Shown in pieces: positions 38,512 through 46,903 of a DNA stretch of 64,000 nucleotides. A program made the position numbers and the translations under genes. The stretch is from NCBI RefSeq assembly GCF_000764535.1, contig NZ_CP009571.1, positions 1,612,001-1,676,000 on the forward strand, read 5' to 3'. Numbering within the stretch: the first letter of the stretch is position 1; each line of letters begins with the position of its first letter. The notes under the pieces are model-generated. The model did no database searches. It saw nothing but the letters and a program-made list of their open reading frames with translations, and was not told where the DNA came from. The stretch comes from Sphingomonas taxi (lineage in GTDB: Bacteria; Pseudomonadota; Alphaproteobacteria; Sphingomonadales; Sphingomonadaceae).

Positions 38512-38769
38512 CTAGTTGGTCTGGCCTTCTAGCCCCCTGCTAGCCGCCGTTGACTGCCCATCAAGATGGATCTCCCACATGATCAATCCTGTCTCGTCGG
38601 TGACGGTAACACTCCACGGGCGAGATCCCCAAAAGATCTCCGGCGCATCCTGCATCATCTGACCACAGGTTTGAATCGCTGCCTTTCGAGCCTCGGCATA
38701 TGATCCATACTCGGCGCCGTCCGTGTCTGTGTGGCGAGCGTCGGTCTGTGTGTGGAAGAAAAAGCGCAC
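38512..38769 (-). CDS. DUF6894 family small protein
   Basis: Protein of 85 residues starting at GTG 38769 with GGAG eight bases upstream. The pattern MRFFFHTQTDARHTDTDGAE, then SYAEARKAAIQ and WSVTVTDETGLIMWEIHL matches DUF6894 proteins, which are common and often multicopy in sphingomonads and rhizobia. The function is unknown; the fold is expected to be a small alpha/beta domain. No operon partner. Confidence 0.75.
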   Translation of the reverse strand: MRFFFHTQTDARHTDTDGAEYGSYAEARKAAIQTCGQMMQDAPEIFWGSRPWSVTVTDETGLIMWEIHLDGQSTAASRGLEGQTN

Positions 38770-38908
38770 TATCTGCTCCGTCGTGTGACGCGGTGGGAGT
38801 TGGAGAAGAAATCACTTCGTTACCCAGTTGATCCGACCCGATCTCCCGTATCGCCAGCACATGCGAGCTGGGATGCAATTATTAAGGTAGCGCGCGGATG
38901 CTGAAGCG

Positions 38909-39151
38909 ATGGCGACTTACATCCACACGCCCGACGAACTTGGCGACCTGCTGACGACGCTGCTGGCTGGTGCTGCGGGAGGGACGAAGGAGGCATGGGC
39001 GGAAAAGGTCGGCGTCGTCGAGAAGCTACCTATTGCGATGAACGTTCGTTCGAATTGGCAGGTCGCGCCGTCGGGAAAAGCCGCCGACAAGAAGGCTATC
39101 GGCCAAGCGGTCGACATCGTCCGTGCGCAGCATCCTTACGTAGCGGGATAG
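38909..39151 (+). CDS. Hypothetical protein, 80 residues
   Basis: Small soluble protein with coherent codon use: TPDELGDLLTTLLAGAAGGT, then EKLPIAMNVRSNWQV and AIGQAVDIVRAQHPYV. The ATG at 38909 has only a weak ribosome site (GAAGCG). I do not recognise a family. It precedes another hypothetical gene by 81 bases on the same strand. Confidence 0.5.
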   Translation: MATYIHTPDELGDLLTTLLAGAAGGTKEAWAEKVGVVEKLPIAMNVRSNWQVAPSGKAADKKAIGQAVDIVRAQHPYVAG

Positions 39152-39232
39152 TTAGCCCGGCCGGGTCCGATGTGGCTAGCAGACCGTTAAGCCTTCCCAG
39201 TGCGATCATGCGCGCGGACACGGAGCCAGGAT

Positions 39233-39628
39233 ATGTCACTGAAGGATCTCATTGATGGCGCTGCCAGCGCTGCTGGTTCCGTTGCTGCGGTCGCCGCTGA
39301 TCCGGTCGATCCGGCCGCAGAGCGATCAGCGTTGCTCGACAAGCTCCATCAGGCTCGAACCGCGTTTGACATGAATCAGTCCACACAGTCCGGCGGGCAG
39401 TGGCTTGCCGCTGACGACGCAGGACGCGTGGCATTCACACCTACGCGTCCCGATTGCCAGCCCATGGTCATAGGTGGGCAGGCGGTGACGTTCTGGAAGG
39501 TTGAAGAGCTCCCGGAGGTGCTTGATGCGTTCGAAGCGGCGATCAACGCCGGTGAACTCGATCCGCAGCTTACAGGTTCGACGCCCGCGGGACATTCGCT
39601 TCCACTGGAGCGTCTTGCGCCGCGGTGA
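39233..39628 (+). CDS. Hypothetical protein, 131 residues
   Basis: Begins MSLKDLIDGAASAAGSVAAV with CCAGGAT before the ATG. An Ala-rich N-terminal helix is followed by SALLDKLHQARTAF, a Gly/Trp-containing middle (SGGQWLAADDAGRVAFT) and VTFWKVEELPEVLDAFEAAI. It looks like a compact soluble domain after a flexible start. No function is recognised. It converges with the broken SRAP gene 30 bases downstream. Confidence 0.55.
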   Translation: MSLKDLIDGAASAAGSVAAVAADPVDPAAERSALLDKLHQARTAFDMNQSTQSGGQWLAADDAGRVAFTPTRPDCQPMVIGGQAVTFWKVEELPEVLDAFEAAINAGELDPQLTGSTPAGHSLPLERLAPR

Positions 39629-39657
39629 GCGATGCTTGTTCATCGCGTTTCTGAGCG

Positions 39658-40284
39658 TCAGCGTTGCGATCGCGTTGGAAACGCCGGTCCGCGAACAGTC
39701 ATCTTCTCGGCCGGATATGGCCGCTGCAGCGCGAGGACATCCTCATAGCTGCCGCGCAGCCACCGATCCCAGTCCCCTTCATGTAGGATCGTTATCATCG
39801 CCTTGGGATGGATGGGGGAGATTAACTCGTTCGGATCTCAGGTCACCATCGTGAACCCCGATCCCTTCGCTGTCTGCTGCCAGAACCCGGCGACAGCAAA
39901 CATCGGCTGGTCCGGCACATCGAACCACATCTCGCCCTTGATCACCGGCCCGTCGCCAACCTTGTGCTTGTCGGGCGTCCATTCGCAGAACTCCGTCAGC
40001 GGGATGAGGCAGCGATTATGCGGTTCCGCCGCTAAGCGGCGCCATTGTGGCAAGCCGAGGTTGCGGACGTTAGTCATCGGCCACGCAGCGCCCCCGCCAA
40101 GGACATCCCACAGCATGAGGTCTACGGCACGGCGGCCGCTCTCCTCGCGGATGATGAACGCCTTGCTCTTCGGAAACAGCTCGACCGGGTCCTTGTTCGG
40201 CCGGGTTACGTTCTGCGCCCAGCTCGCCCCGAAGCGCTCGAACAGCGTCTCTGGCTGGCTCGACAGGCGGGCGCGGTTGCACAT
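39658..40284 (-). pseudogene. SRAP/HMCES-type (YedK) gene interrupted by one TGA codon
   Basis: SOS-response-associated peptidase (SRAP) family protein, which crosslinks to abasic sites in single-stranded DNA through Cys2. MCNRARLSSQPETLFERFGA starts the frame with the catalytic cysteine, and PLTEFCEWTPDK, FAVAGFWQQT and FTMVT follow. Then TGA at 39838-39840 stands where the family usually has the Cys of TCDPN. The same frame continues DPNELISPIHPKAM, WDRWLRGSYEDVLALQRPYP to a TGA at 39658. One base (TGC to TGA) explains the break. It is truncated at 148 residues unless read through. Confidence 0.85.
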
Positions 40285-40301
40285 GCAATCAGCCTATACC
40301 T

Positions 40302-40529
40302 TCACGCCTCGAGATCGTCATCGTCGTTGGCGAAAGTCTGACCTGCGCCACGAGCGACCAATATCGCGGTGAGCTGCTTCTTGATGCTCATCCCGGAGAT
40401 ATGGCTCAAGACGTTCGCATGTCCCTCCCGCAACAGCCGCTCGCGAATGTCGTTTACCGAATGGCAGGCACCCGCTCGGGCTAGCTGAAAGGCACGCTCG
40501 ATTGTGCTGAGCTCAGAGCCTTCGCTCAC
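40302..40529 (-). CDS. Small conserved hypothetical protein
   Basis: Protein of 75 residues, GTG start at 40529. STIERAFQLARAGACHSVND and ISGMSIKKQLTAILVARGA fit a small helical family that I have seen as hypothetical in sphingomonads; no function is known. The C terminus is acidic (DDDDLEA). It lies just upstream of the broken SRAP gene on the same strand (17 bases apart), so they may be co-transcribed. Confidence 0.55.
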   Translation of the reverse strand: MSEGSELSTIERAFQLARAGACHSVNDIRERLLREGHANVLSHISGMSIKKQLTAILVARGAGQTFANDDDDLEA

Positions 40530-40790
40530 TGAGTTCTGCCGTAATGTGAGTCGATCTTCGTTGTCATTTGCGCAGCGTGGCGATTCAGTGCCCCTCTGGC
40601 AAGCCGACCGCGCGAGAGGCGCGCCGCACTTTACAACCCGCTTTTGGATGGGCTCCGTCCGTGTCAGGCTGGAAACGCCCGCGGCTTCGTAGCCGGGCTA
40701 TCGGCGTCTTCCCTGGCTAACCCAAGTTGCCGGCTAACGGTGATTTAACGATCAAGCAGTAGGTTCTTTCAGTCTTCCTGAAAGTCGATC

Positions 40791-41828
40791 ATGCCCCGTC
40801 GGATCCGCTCATTGTTGCAGTCACTCAGCAACGAAGTCACTGCGCACGCGACGAAGGCAGAGGCAATAGCCGGACAAACCAACCTATTAGCACTTAACGC
40901 CACTATAGAGGCTGCGCGCGCGGGCGATGCAGGCCGGGGTTTCTCCGTTGTCGCTCAGGAAGTGAAAAGCCTGGCAGGCGTCGCCCGGTCATCGGCCACC
41001 AAGTTCCGCGACGAAGTCCTCGAATACCTTCATCACGGCTCCGCGATTGCGGATGAACTGGCGCGAGACATCGAGGGTGGGCGCCTAACAGATCTGGCAC
41101 AATCGATAGCTGACACCCTTGCTCGGACGCTTTACGACCGATCAATTGATATTCGCATGCTTGCGACAGACTACAGCGTTTGCGAGGCCTTACTGCTCAA
41201 TCGATCATCGGCGCGGGCGGAAGCGCGAGCATTGAGCAGGCTCCGCAAGTTGCTCGAATGCTCGCCCTATTTTCTAAATGCCTTTGTGGTGGACGCAGAG
41301 GGCGACGTTGCCGTGTGCGCACACGACAACGCCGCCGTCAAAGGTGTCAACTTCAAAGGGTACGTACAGTATCAGCGTGTCATGTCTGCCCCGCCAGAAG
41401 TCGACTGGATTACCGACGAGGTTTGGAAGAACCCTTGGTCTCACGGCCGTTGCGTCTTGGTGTATGTCGCACCTGTACGCGTTGACGGAAAGACGATTGG
41501 CGCGTGTTATTTGGAATATGACTTCGAAGGGCAAGCTGCCAGTATCATGAACGTCGTCAATCGAACCGCCCGCGACGCGATAGCGTCAATTGTAGATGCG
41601 CAGAACCGGGTAGTCGCGACGACAGGCGCATACCGTTATCATGCCCCCTATTCTTACAAAGCTGCCGATGGATCGGGAGAATTGATGGATGGGTTGAACT
41701 TGGCGCAGGCGGCGGTGAGAGCCGAGCATGAAATAAGCGGCCTTGATCTGCGCTGCGTCATCGAAGAGCATGTCGACACCGAGGAGCAGATCGCACGGAC
41801 GCTTCAGGAGCGCGCACGGTCGAGTTGA
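40791..41828 (+). CDS. Soluble chemoreceptor-like protein, signalling tip N-terminal
   Basis: Protein of 345 residues without membrane segments. Residues about 20-65 contain the hairpin tip of methyl-accepting chemotaxis proteins ([35 protein letters not shown]). After a helical linker, residues about 120-260 look like a PAS/dCache-type sensor ([33 protein letters not shown]). The usual order is sensor first, tip last; here it is reversed, and the coiled coil before the tip is very short. An in-frame TGA lies only ten bases upstream of the ATG, so no longer N terminus exists. It could be a cytoplasmic receptor or a truncated one. The ribosome site is weak. Confidence 0.75.
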   Translation: MPRRIRSLLQSLSNEVTAHATKAEAIAGQTNLLALNATIEAARAGDAGRGFSVVAQEVKSLAGVARSSATKFRDEVLEYLHHGSAIADELARDIEGGRLTDLAQSIADTLARTLYDRSIDIRMLATDYSVCEALLLNRSSARAEARALSRLRKLLECSPYFLNAFVVDAEGDVAVCAHDNAAVKGVNFKGYVQYQRVMSAPPEVDWITDEVWKNPWSHGRCVLVYVAPVRVDGKTIGACYLEYDFEGQAASIMNVVNRTARDAIASIVDAQNRVVATTGAYRYHAPYSYKAADGSGELMDGLNLAQAAVRAEHEISGLDLRCVIEEHVDTEEQIARTLQERARSS

Positions 41829-42008
41829 TGACTAAGCCAGCAGTGTATCACGTCGACACGGTAATCAGAAACAGGCGAGGTCCTGGCCGCAATAGAAATG
41901 GAATTGCTCCGTCCCCGTCACTAGAATGGAGTTTGGGCCAGACCCGATTGACGCAGCCTTGGCGCGGATGCAGCTTGAACGTCCCGATAATCGAATGGAG
42001 GATGTTTC

Positions 42009-42203
42009 ATGCGCAAACATGTGTTCGCTGCGATCAGTGTCGGCCTTCTCGCTACCGCCGCACCATCGGTCGCGGCACCCTGCCGCGATGCCAAGGGGAA
42101 GTTCATCAAATGCCCGGACAAGGCCCCGACGAAAGCGATCCGTTGTAAATCCGCCAATGGTAAGTTCGCGAAGTGCGGCACAGCTGGTGCAAAGCCGGTC
42201 TGA
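42009..42203 (+). CDS. Small secreted cysteine-containing protein
   Basis: Protein of 64 residues with GGAGG ten bases before the ATG and a signal peptide (VFAAISVGLLATAAPSVAA). The mature part has two similar units, CRDAKGKFIKCP and CKSANGKFAKCG, each a Cys pair around a GKF core. A periplasmic peptide with two possible disulfide loops is likely. It is seen in sphingomonads as hypothetical; the function is unknown. Confidence 0.7.
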   Translation: MRKHVFAAISVGLLATAAPSVAAPCRDAKGKFIKCPDKAPTKAIRCKSANGKFAKCGTAGAKPV

Positions 42204-42401
42204 CGAATGGGTTGAGCTGATCGGTTTTCAGCGACGGGCATCAATTAGGATGAAGGGTGACATACCGTGGCGGTGCCCGTCGCGCCTATGGCTAAGGATC
42301 AGCGTGTTGGTTGACGCTGCGGAGCGGGGCGGCAGAACAGCGGCGTAGGCGACAGGCACCGCAGACTACCCGCCACCTGGCAAACGTCACCTCGGCAACG
42401 T

Positions 42402-43019
42402 TCAGCGTCGGTCTGTCGGGGGCGCGATGTCGAACGCCACGGTTTGAGTTCGCACCACACGCCAGGCGTTGCCTACTTTGTCGCGAGCGGGTGCAAATAC
42501 GTATCGTGCGGACATCGCTTGGCATGCGGCAACGTCAAACGCGGGGAAGCCGCTGGATACTAGAGGCGCACATTTCTCAATGTAGCCTTTGACATCAACG
42601 ATGTACCGCAGCGTCATCGATATGCTTTTCTGATTGCCTGGTAGCTTTGCCACATAGAGCGTTACGTCAGCGGGATATGTGTCCGGCTTTTTGCCGTGCA
42701 GCGTCCAGGCGACACCAAATCGATAAATCCCCGCGATCGGCGCGCCGGCCTCATCATTCGCGGCCTTGAACTTGCCACGATGCATCGCAGCAGCGCACGT
42801 CTGTCCGTCAAGATCTGGCGCTCCGCTGGAAACGACGACGTAGCAGGCTTTCGGCCGTCCAGATTTGTCGACGAATATGTCTGCTTGGGTCAGCCCTGAC
42901 GCCTCTGCGAAAATCGCCACGTCAGGATACTCGACGCCGGTCAACCAGTCCGCCTGATTGACAGGACTGGGCGGAGCAAAGTCCAGCTCACTGGCAATGG
43001 CGACTAAAATCCAGAGCAC
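42402..43019 (-). CDS. Protein with two TonB-C-like repeats
   Basis: Protein of 205 residues starting at GTG 43019 after a G-rich ribosome site. Two units of TonB C-terminal type can be seen. The first, about residues 45-110, has ADIFVDKSGRPKACYVVVSS and CAAAMHRGKF. The second, about 135-200, has LRYIVDVKGYIEKC and ACQAMSARYVFAPARD. Each shows the pattern of strand, x-x-C, then C-x-x-M/A. There is no long periplasmic spanner or clear membrane anchor beyond a short hydrophobic start (LWILVAIAS). It is probably a periplasmic relative of energy transducers with unknown partner. Confidence 0.65.
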   Translation of the reverse strand: MLWILVAIASELDFAPPSPVNQADWLTGVEYPDVAIFAEASGLTQADIFVDKSGRPKACYVVVSSGAPDLDGQTCAAAMHRGKFKAANDEAGAPIAGIYRFGVAWTLHGKKPDTYPADVTLYVAKLPGNQKSISMTLRYIVDVKGYIEKCAPLVSSGFPAFDVAACQAMSARYVFAPARDKVGNAWRVVRTQTVAFDIAPPTDRR

Positions 43020-43326
43020 AGATTAGCCCCCCCCAATTTCGCGATGTGATTGTGCCAAGGCAAGGGACTGACGGCAATATCCTGAAGCTCGGCCTACGAC
43101 ATGCACCGGATACGGCCTACCTACGCCAGAAACAAAAGAGCGACGACGAACGCGGCTGCGAACGGGAGGAAGACGGTAGATTTTGCTGGCACGCCGCGTC
43201 GGCTATCGGAACATCGCGCTCCGCGCAAAGCCTGCTGGCGTGAACTGCGAGCTATCGCCAACAAACCGGATCAGCTTCACCCCTTCAGGCCGACAAACGT
43301 TGTCACCGGTATAGGATGAGAGGTGC
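43020..43326. other. Intergenic interval next to recombinase
   Basis: No gene of normal size. A 23-codon frame on the minus strand (43121-43192, GTG start) would encode a single hydrophobic segment, STVFLPFAAAFVVALLFLA; it has no good ribosome site and is only a possibility. The interval lies at the 3' side of the large serine recombinase and could include an attachment site, but no matching core was found. Confidence 0.35.
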
Positions 43327-44817
43327 CTACCATGACAGGACTACGTCGCAGTCGGTATGGATTTGCCCTAGGCAGTTGCGTGTATCGACAACCGCTACGG
43401 AAAAAGTCTTTTTGAGCCACCTGTTGAGTTCACGCCTTTCGGCCGGCGACGAGATGCCATCATCAATCGCAGCTAGAATTTTGCTCTTTTGAGCCCTATC
43501 CAAGGTAAGCTTCGTTACACCATAATCTAAGAGGTAATCTAGCCGATCTTCTGCTTTCGCCAATACGAGATAGCGATTGTAGCTGATGCCTCCACCGCCG
43601 GTGATAGCGTTGGCCTGCACCGCTTTTTGCGCCTCATAAAGGTCTAAGATCGCAGCGAGTATCGCCTTCTTCTCGTGATGATAAACGGCTTTCGGCTCGA
43701 TCGTGCGCAGCCAAACACGCAACGCTTTGAGGAATTTACCCTCATGCAGGCTGTAATCAACCTCTGGGGAGGTGCATTGATACTTTACTAACGCTGCTTG
43801 GCATCGAAGCACCGGCGTACCATTTGCACCGAAGGCTTGGTAACGAACCACGGCGCCGCATTCCGCGCAGCGCATTAGGTCGGCTAGGATGCTATTGCGA
43901 GCAACACTGCCACCTCGTCGACGCTTACGTAAAATCTCTTGTACCGCTAAAAACCTGTCTGGTTTTATCACTTGCGGGAAATATCCGGCGATCAACCTCG
44001 CTGGCCGTGCGTATCGAGCGTGCGTATCGTCATTCGCGACGAATAGGGGAAGCACACCGGTCACGCGGGGGTTTCGCAACAGGGTGGACACGGTAGGACC
44101 ACTCCACTGGTGATCGCCCCGCCATCTCCGAACCCCACTTTCATTAAGCGCTTTTGCAATCTCGGCGGCAGATTGCCCTTTCAACGCTGCCGCAAATACC
44201 TGCTTCAGTAACGCTGCCCTGCCTTCATGCGGAGCGATCTTCTTTGTAGCAGCATCCACTACAAGCCAGTCAGGGACATGGCTGGTGATGAGGTCCCCTT
44301 TAGGCGTCTCGCGCTTCCTCTTCCACGCCTCGCAAGCACGCACCGACTTCATTGCGCTTTCTTCATTAGCTCGGGCGAAGACGATCAATGCATATAGAAG
44401 GGAGATAGGCTCTTTCGCCAACGTTTCCGTCGAATAAATGCGACGATCTACCAACGATACAACATTAATCCCGGCCAGTATCAATTGGGATAACAGACTT
44501 TGTGCCATAAGTATGTGGGCACGGCTTAGCCTATCAAGGCACTCTATAAGCAAAAAGCTACCACTTGGCACATGCTCGCTCCGCACAGCTTGTAGAAATT
44601 TGGCAAGCGCTCCGGTCTCAGCGTTCTTTCCACGAAAGCCAGACACGCCAAGATCTCGTATTGTGAGGCTTTCGTCGAGGTGCAGATCGTGCGCTTTAGC
44701 ATACTCCGTAGCCATTAAATGCTGGCGGGTAATGCTATCGCCCGACCACTGCGCCGGACTGCTGAAGCGCTGATACGAATAGGCGATGGGACGCGCTGCG
44801 GTAGTTGGGTCGCCCAT
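43327..44817 (-). CDS. Large serine recombinase
   Basis: Site-specific recombinase of 496 residues from ATG 44817 (AAGGAT upstream; an ATG at 44880 is also open). The N-terminal resolvase domain has YSYQRFSSPAQWSGDSITRQ with the nucleophilic Ser, IRDLGVSGFRGKN and LLIECLDRLSRA. The recombinase domain has AEIAKALNESGVRR and STLLRNPRVTGVL. A zinc-ribbon-like MRCAECGAVVRY with a later Cys and a C-terminal coiled region follow. It could have integrated the surrounding accessory segment or be a stranded integrase. A divergent HTH gene begins within 70 bases. Confidence 0.9.
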   Translation of the reverse strand: MGDPTTAARPIAYSYQRFSSPAQWSGDSITRQHLMATEYAKAHDLHLDESLTIRDLGVSGFRGKNAETGALAKFLQAVRSEHVPSGSFLLIECLDRLSRAHILMAQSLLSQLILAGINVVSLVDRRIYSTETLAKEPISLLYALIVFARANEESAMKSVRACEAWKRKRETPKGDLITSHVPDWLVVDAATKKIAPHEGRAALLKQVFAAALKGQSAAEIAKALNESGVRRWRGDHQWSGPTVSTLLRNPRVTGVLPLFVANDDTHARYARPARLIAGYFPQVIKPDRFLAVQEILRKRRRGGSVARNSILADLMRCAECGAVVRYQAFGANGTPVLRCQAALVKYQCTSPEVDYSLHEGKFLKALRVWLRTIEPKAVYHHEKKAILAAILDLYEAQKAVQANAITGGGGISYNRYLVLAKAEDRLDYLLDYGVTKLTLDRAQKSKILAAIDDGISSPAERRELNRWLKKTFSVAVVDTRNCLGQIHTDCDVVLSW

Positions 44818-44881
44818 ACGATCCTTCGATGCTGCAAAGGCATTATGCCGGATCACACCGTCATTCCCAAGCTCTTGCATT

Positions 44882-45247
44882 TTGTCCGTTTCGGACTATG
44901 CGGCATTTGTGAGACAGGATGATGATGCCCAGCTTGCTGTACGCAGAGCCGAGAGTGAACGACAGAAGCTGCAAAGGCGAGACGAAATCTTCCGTCAATT
45001 CCCGTTGGATCACGGTGCATGGAACATTCTCCTCTTTGCGTTCGTGACACAGGGTAGCCGGTTTTCGGTCGGGGATGCTTGCGCCCATAGCGGCTTGCCA
45101 AGAACTACCGCTCTACGGCGTATCAGTGAGCTAGAGGCCGCAGGTTTGATGAGTCGACAGACAAACGACTTTGACCGGCGCGTTGATTGGCCAGCCCTCA
45201 CACCCTTGGCGTTAGATTTGCTAACGACGTATTTCAAAGCAGATTGA
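44882..45247 (+). CDS. Winged-helix (MarR-like) small regulator
   Basis: Protein of about 110-120 residues whose C-terminal part, PLDHGAWNILLFAFVTQGSR and CAHSGLPRTTALRRISELEA, is a winged helix-turn-helix close to MarR. The N terminus is a polar helix (RRAESERQKLQRRDEIF). No ATG is well placed; TTG at 44882 or GTG at 44909 are the candidates. It is divergent from the large serine recombinase and may control it. Confidence 0.55.
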   Translation: MSVSDYAAFVRQDDDAQLAVRRAESERQKLQRRDEIFRQFPLDHGAWNILLFAFVTQGSRFSVGDACAHSGLPRTTALRRISELEAAGLMSRQTNDFDRRVDWPALTPLALDLLTTYFKAD

Positions 45248-45696
45248 GAAAACCATCGGCCTGTCGCTATGCCTGATCTACGGCGTCCAACCTGTGGCAA
45301 CATGACGAAGCTTACACACCGTTCCAGAAAGGCTTTGAGCCTCCTGCCGTCAATGCGCGACAGCTTCAACTGAAAGCGAATAGATGGTCCACAACCCAAC
45401 TTTTTTGCCGTTCTATGGCACCTGAGCCAATAGCAGCTTCGAAGCGGGTACGAGCGCCTCCGGGTGGCCGGGTTTCGGCAAAGGATGACGCTCAAGCAAC
45501 GACGCTAAATGTTTTGAGTTGGTTGAGAGCCGCCCTGCCCGAGCGGAGCTGACCCACAAGTGGACATTCAGCCCATTCTTCCCGCTTCCAAACTTCGAAC
45601 GCTTGTTCATCGGCGCGACCGACCAGCTTACCCCGGCTATCCACCGACGAATGTCGTGATCTGGTGGGGAGAGCGGTCCAACGGCTTTTCGGAACG
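45248..45696. other. Intergenic interval containing a repeat copy
   Basis: No gene is recognised. The main content is the dispersed repeat at 45551-45676. Confidence 0.5.
45551..45676. repeat. Dispersed intergenic repeat, full copy
   Basis: Begins GACCCACAAGTGGACATTC, contains GAACGCTTGTTCATCGGCGC and ends TGTCGTGATCTGGTGGGG. It matches 37904-38028 in the same orientation over about 125 bases. Confidence 0.8.
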
Positions 45697-46203
45697 CTAG
45701 TCCTCGTCGTTGAGCGGCCGTGTGTGCCAGCTTGCGTGAAGCGTCGGCACGGCGCTGAACAGCGCCATCATGTAAAACGCGAATGCGGTAAGTTCTTGTT
45801 GAGCGACAAGGGCTGACCACACTTGCATCGCGAGGAGGCCTACGGTTAGCCATATGCCTGCGAATGCCGCCACCGCCACCGTCGCCAGTCCGACTAGGAA
45901 CGAGTCGCGCCGCTGCTGCCGCTCGAATTCGTCTGCGCGCTCGCTAAAGCGGCGCAGCGGACCCCAGATTGGCATGAGGTTGGCGATGAAGAAGCCCACC
46001 ATGATCAGCGCATAGCCGATCCAGTAGCTGCGGTCCGGATTCACAACGCACCAAAACAGTCCTGCACTCGCCACGACCAGCGCCACCACGGGCGGCCAGC
46101 GCAAATGCCGCTTGCGCTGCATGCCCGCAGCCATTGCAGGCACGCCGGTCCACATCACTGACTGATCTAGCCAAGCTAGAAAACGGTGCTGTCGGTTGCT
46201 CAT
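45697..46203 (-). CDS. Four-helix membrane protein paired with XRE regulator
   Basis: Protein of 168 residues with four predicted membrane segments (PPVVALVVASAGLFWCVV, WIGYALIMVGFFIANLMPI, GLATVAVAAFAGIWLTVGLL, LTAFAFYMMALFSAVPTL). A charged loop ERADEFERQQRRD sits between the second and third. It overlaps the upstream XRE regulator by four bases. Such regulator/membrane pairs are common and often described as small stress or quorum modules, but the function is not known. Confidence 0.75.
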   Translation of the reverse strand: MSNRQHRFLAWLDQSVMWTGVPAMAAGMQRKRHLRWPPVVALVVASAGLFWCVVNPDRSYWIGYALIMVGFFIANLMPIWGPLRRFSERADEFERQQRRDSFLVGLATVAVAAFAGIWLTVGLLAMQVWSALVAQQELTAFAFYMMALFSAVPTLHASWHTRPLNDED

Positions 46204-46439
46204 TGTTCCACTCCGATCCGCCGCAAGCTGGCGCCGATTGCTTCGAACGGGGTCAGCGAAAAGAGCAGCTCTACCGGTACGGAGAACACCGCGGCGACCT
46301 TCAGCGCCAACTCGAGGCTTGGCTTGTAGTCGCCGCGCTCAAGGTAGCCGATCGTCTGCGGATTGACGTCCACCGCCTCTGCAAGCTGCCGGCGTGACAA
46401 CCCATGCTCAGCGCGAAAGACAGCAATCCTGTTGTGCAT
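46200..46439 (-). CDS. XRE-family HTH regulator, short
   Basis: Protein of 79 residues. MHNRIAVFRAEHGLSRRQLA, VNPQTIGYLERGDYKPSLEL and VPVELLFSLTPF make a complete Cro/CI-type HTH with the characteristic helix 3 (QTIGYLERG). The ATG at 46439 gives the usual start of this group. It overlaps the membrane protein gene (ATGA). Palindromes immediately upstream suggest autorepression. Confidence 0.85.
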   Translation of the reverse strand: MHNRIAVFRAEHGLSRRQLAEAVDVNPQTIGYLERGDYKPSLELALKVAAVFSVPVELLFSLTPFEAIGASLRRIGVEQ

Positions 46440-46471
46440 AATCTCATTCGAGCCCCGAATCACTACGATTC

Positions 46472-46495
46472 GTTGTCTTTACACAACATTTTGTG
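46472..46495. promoter_or_regulatory. Candidate XRE operator
   Basis: Two overlapping short inverted repeats upstream of the XRE gene: GTTGT-N6-ACAAC (46472-46487) and CACAA-CATT-TTGTG (46482-46495). Their position 30-55 bases before the start codon fits an autoregulatory operator. Confidence 0.5.
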
Positions 46496-46903
46496 AATGC
46501 CGTCAACACCGTTGGTGCGGTTGGGTACCGGTCAGGCCGCCTTCGCGTCGATGTGATGCAAAACGTTTGCCTTTAGGATCTGGAATGGCCGACATCGCTT
46601 CATCGTGATGAACGGACGTCCGCTTTCCAGGGTGCGAATTACCCACCGGAACGTCCGAAGATGGGCGCGAGCGGACGATAAGCTGAACTAAGTTCGTGCT
46701 TTCGAGTATATCATCCTCGGCATGATCCGGCGCTCTCATGACCCAATTGCGGTCGTTCCCGCCCCTGGCCGCCTCGCAGACCCCGGCTGTTTTTTAATTG
46801 TGAGGAGATGATCAGCGGCGCCAACCTCGTCCGTGGGCGGCGAGAGTTCGAGCCAATCACGCGCGCGATTGATCGGAGCGCTACACGCCGCCTGGCGAGC
46901 AGG
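46496..46903. other. Intergenic interval
   Basis: No convincing gene on either strand. A stretch at about 46610-46680 (GGACGTCCGCTTTCCAGGG and later GGAACGTCCGAAGATGGG) resembles other sphingomonad intergenic repeat debris. Confidence 0.45.

Noticed and set aside
40530..40790. Possible riboswitch or structured leader before the chemoreceptor-like gene
   Set aside because: There are some GC-rich stems (GCCGGCTAAC region), but no consensus of a known riboswitch class could be matched.
46503..46739. Minus-strand frame of 78 codons
   Set aside because: It overlaps repeat-like debris, and nothing in the translation is recognised.
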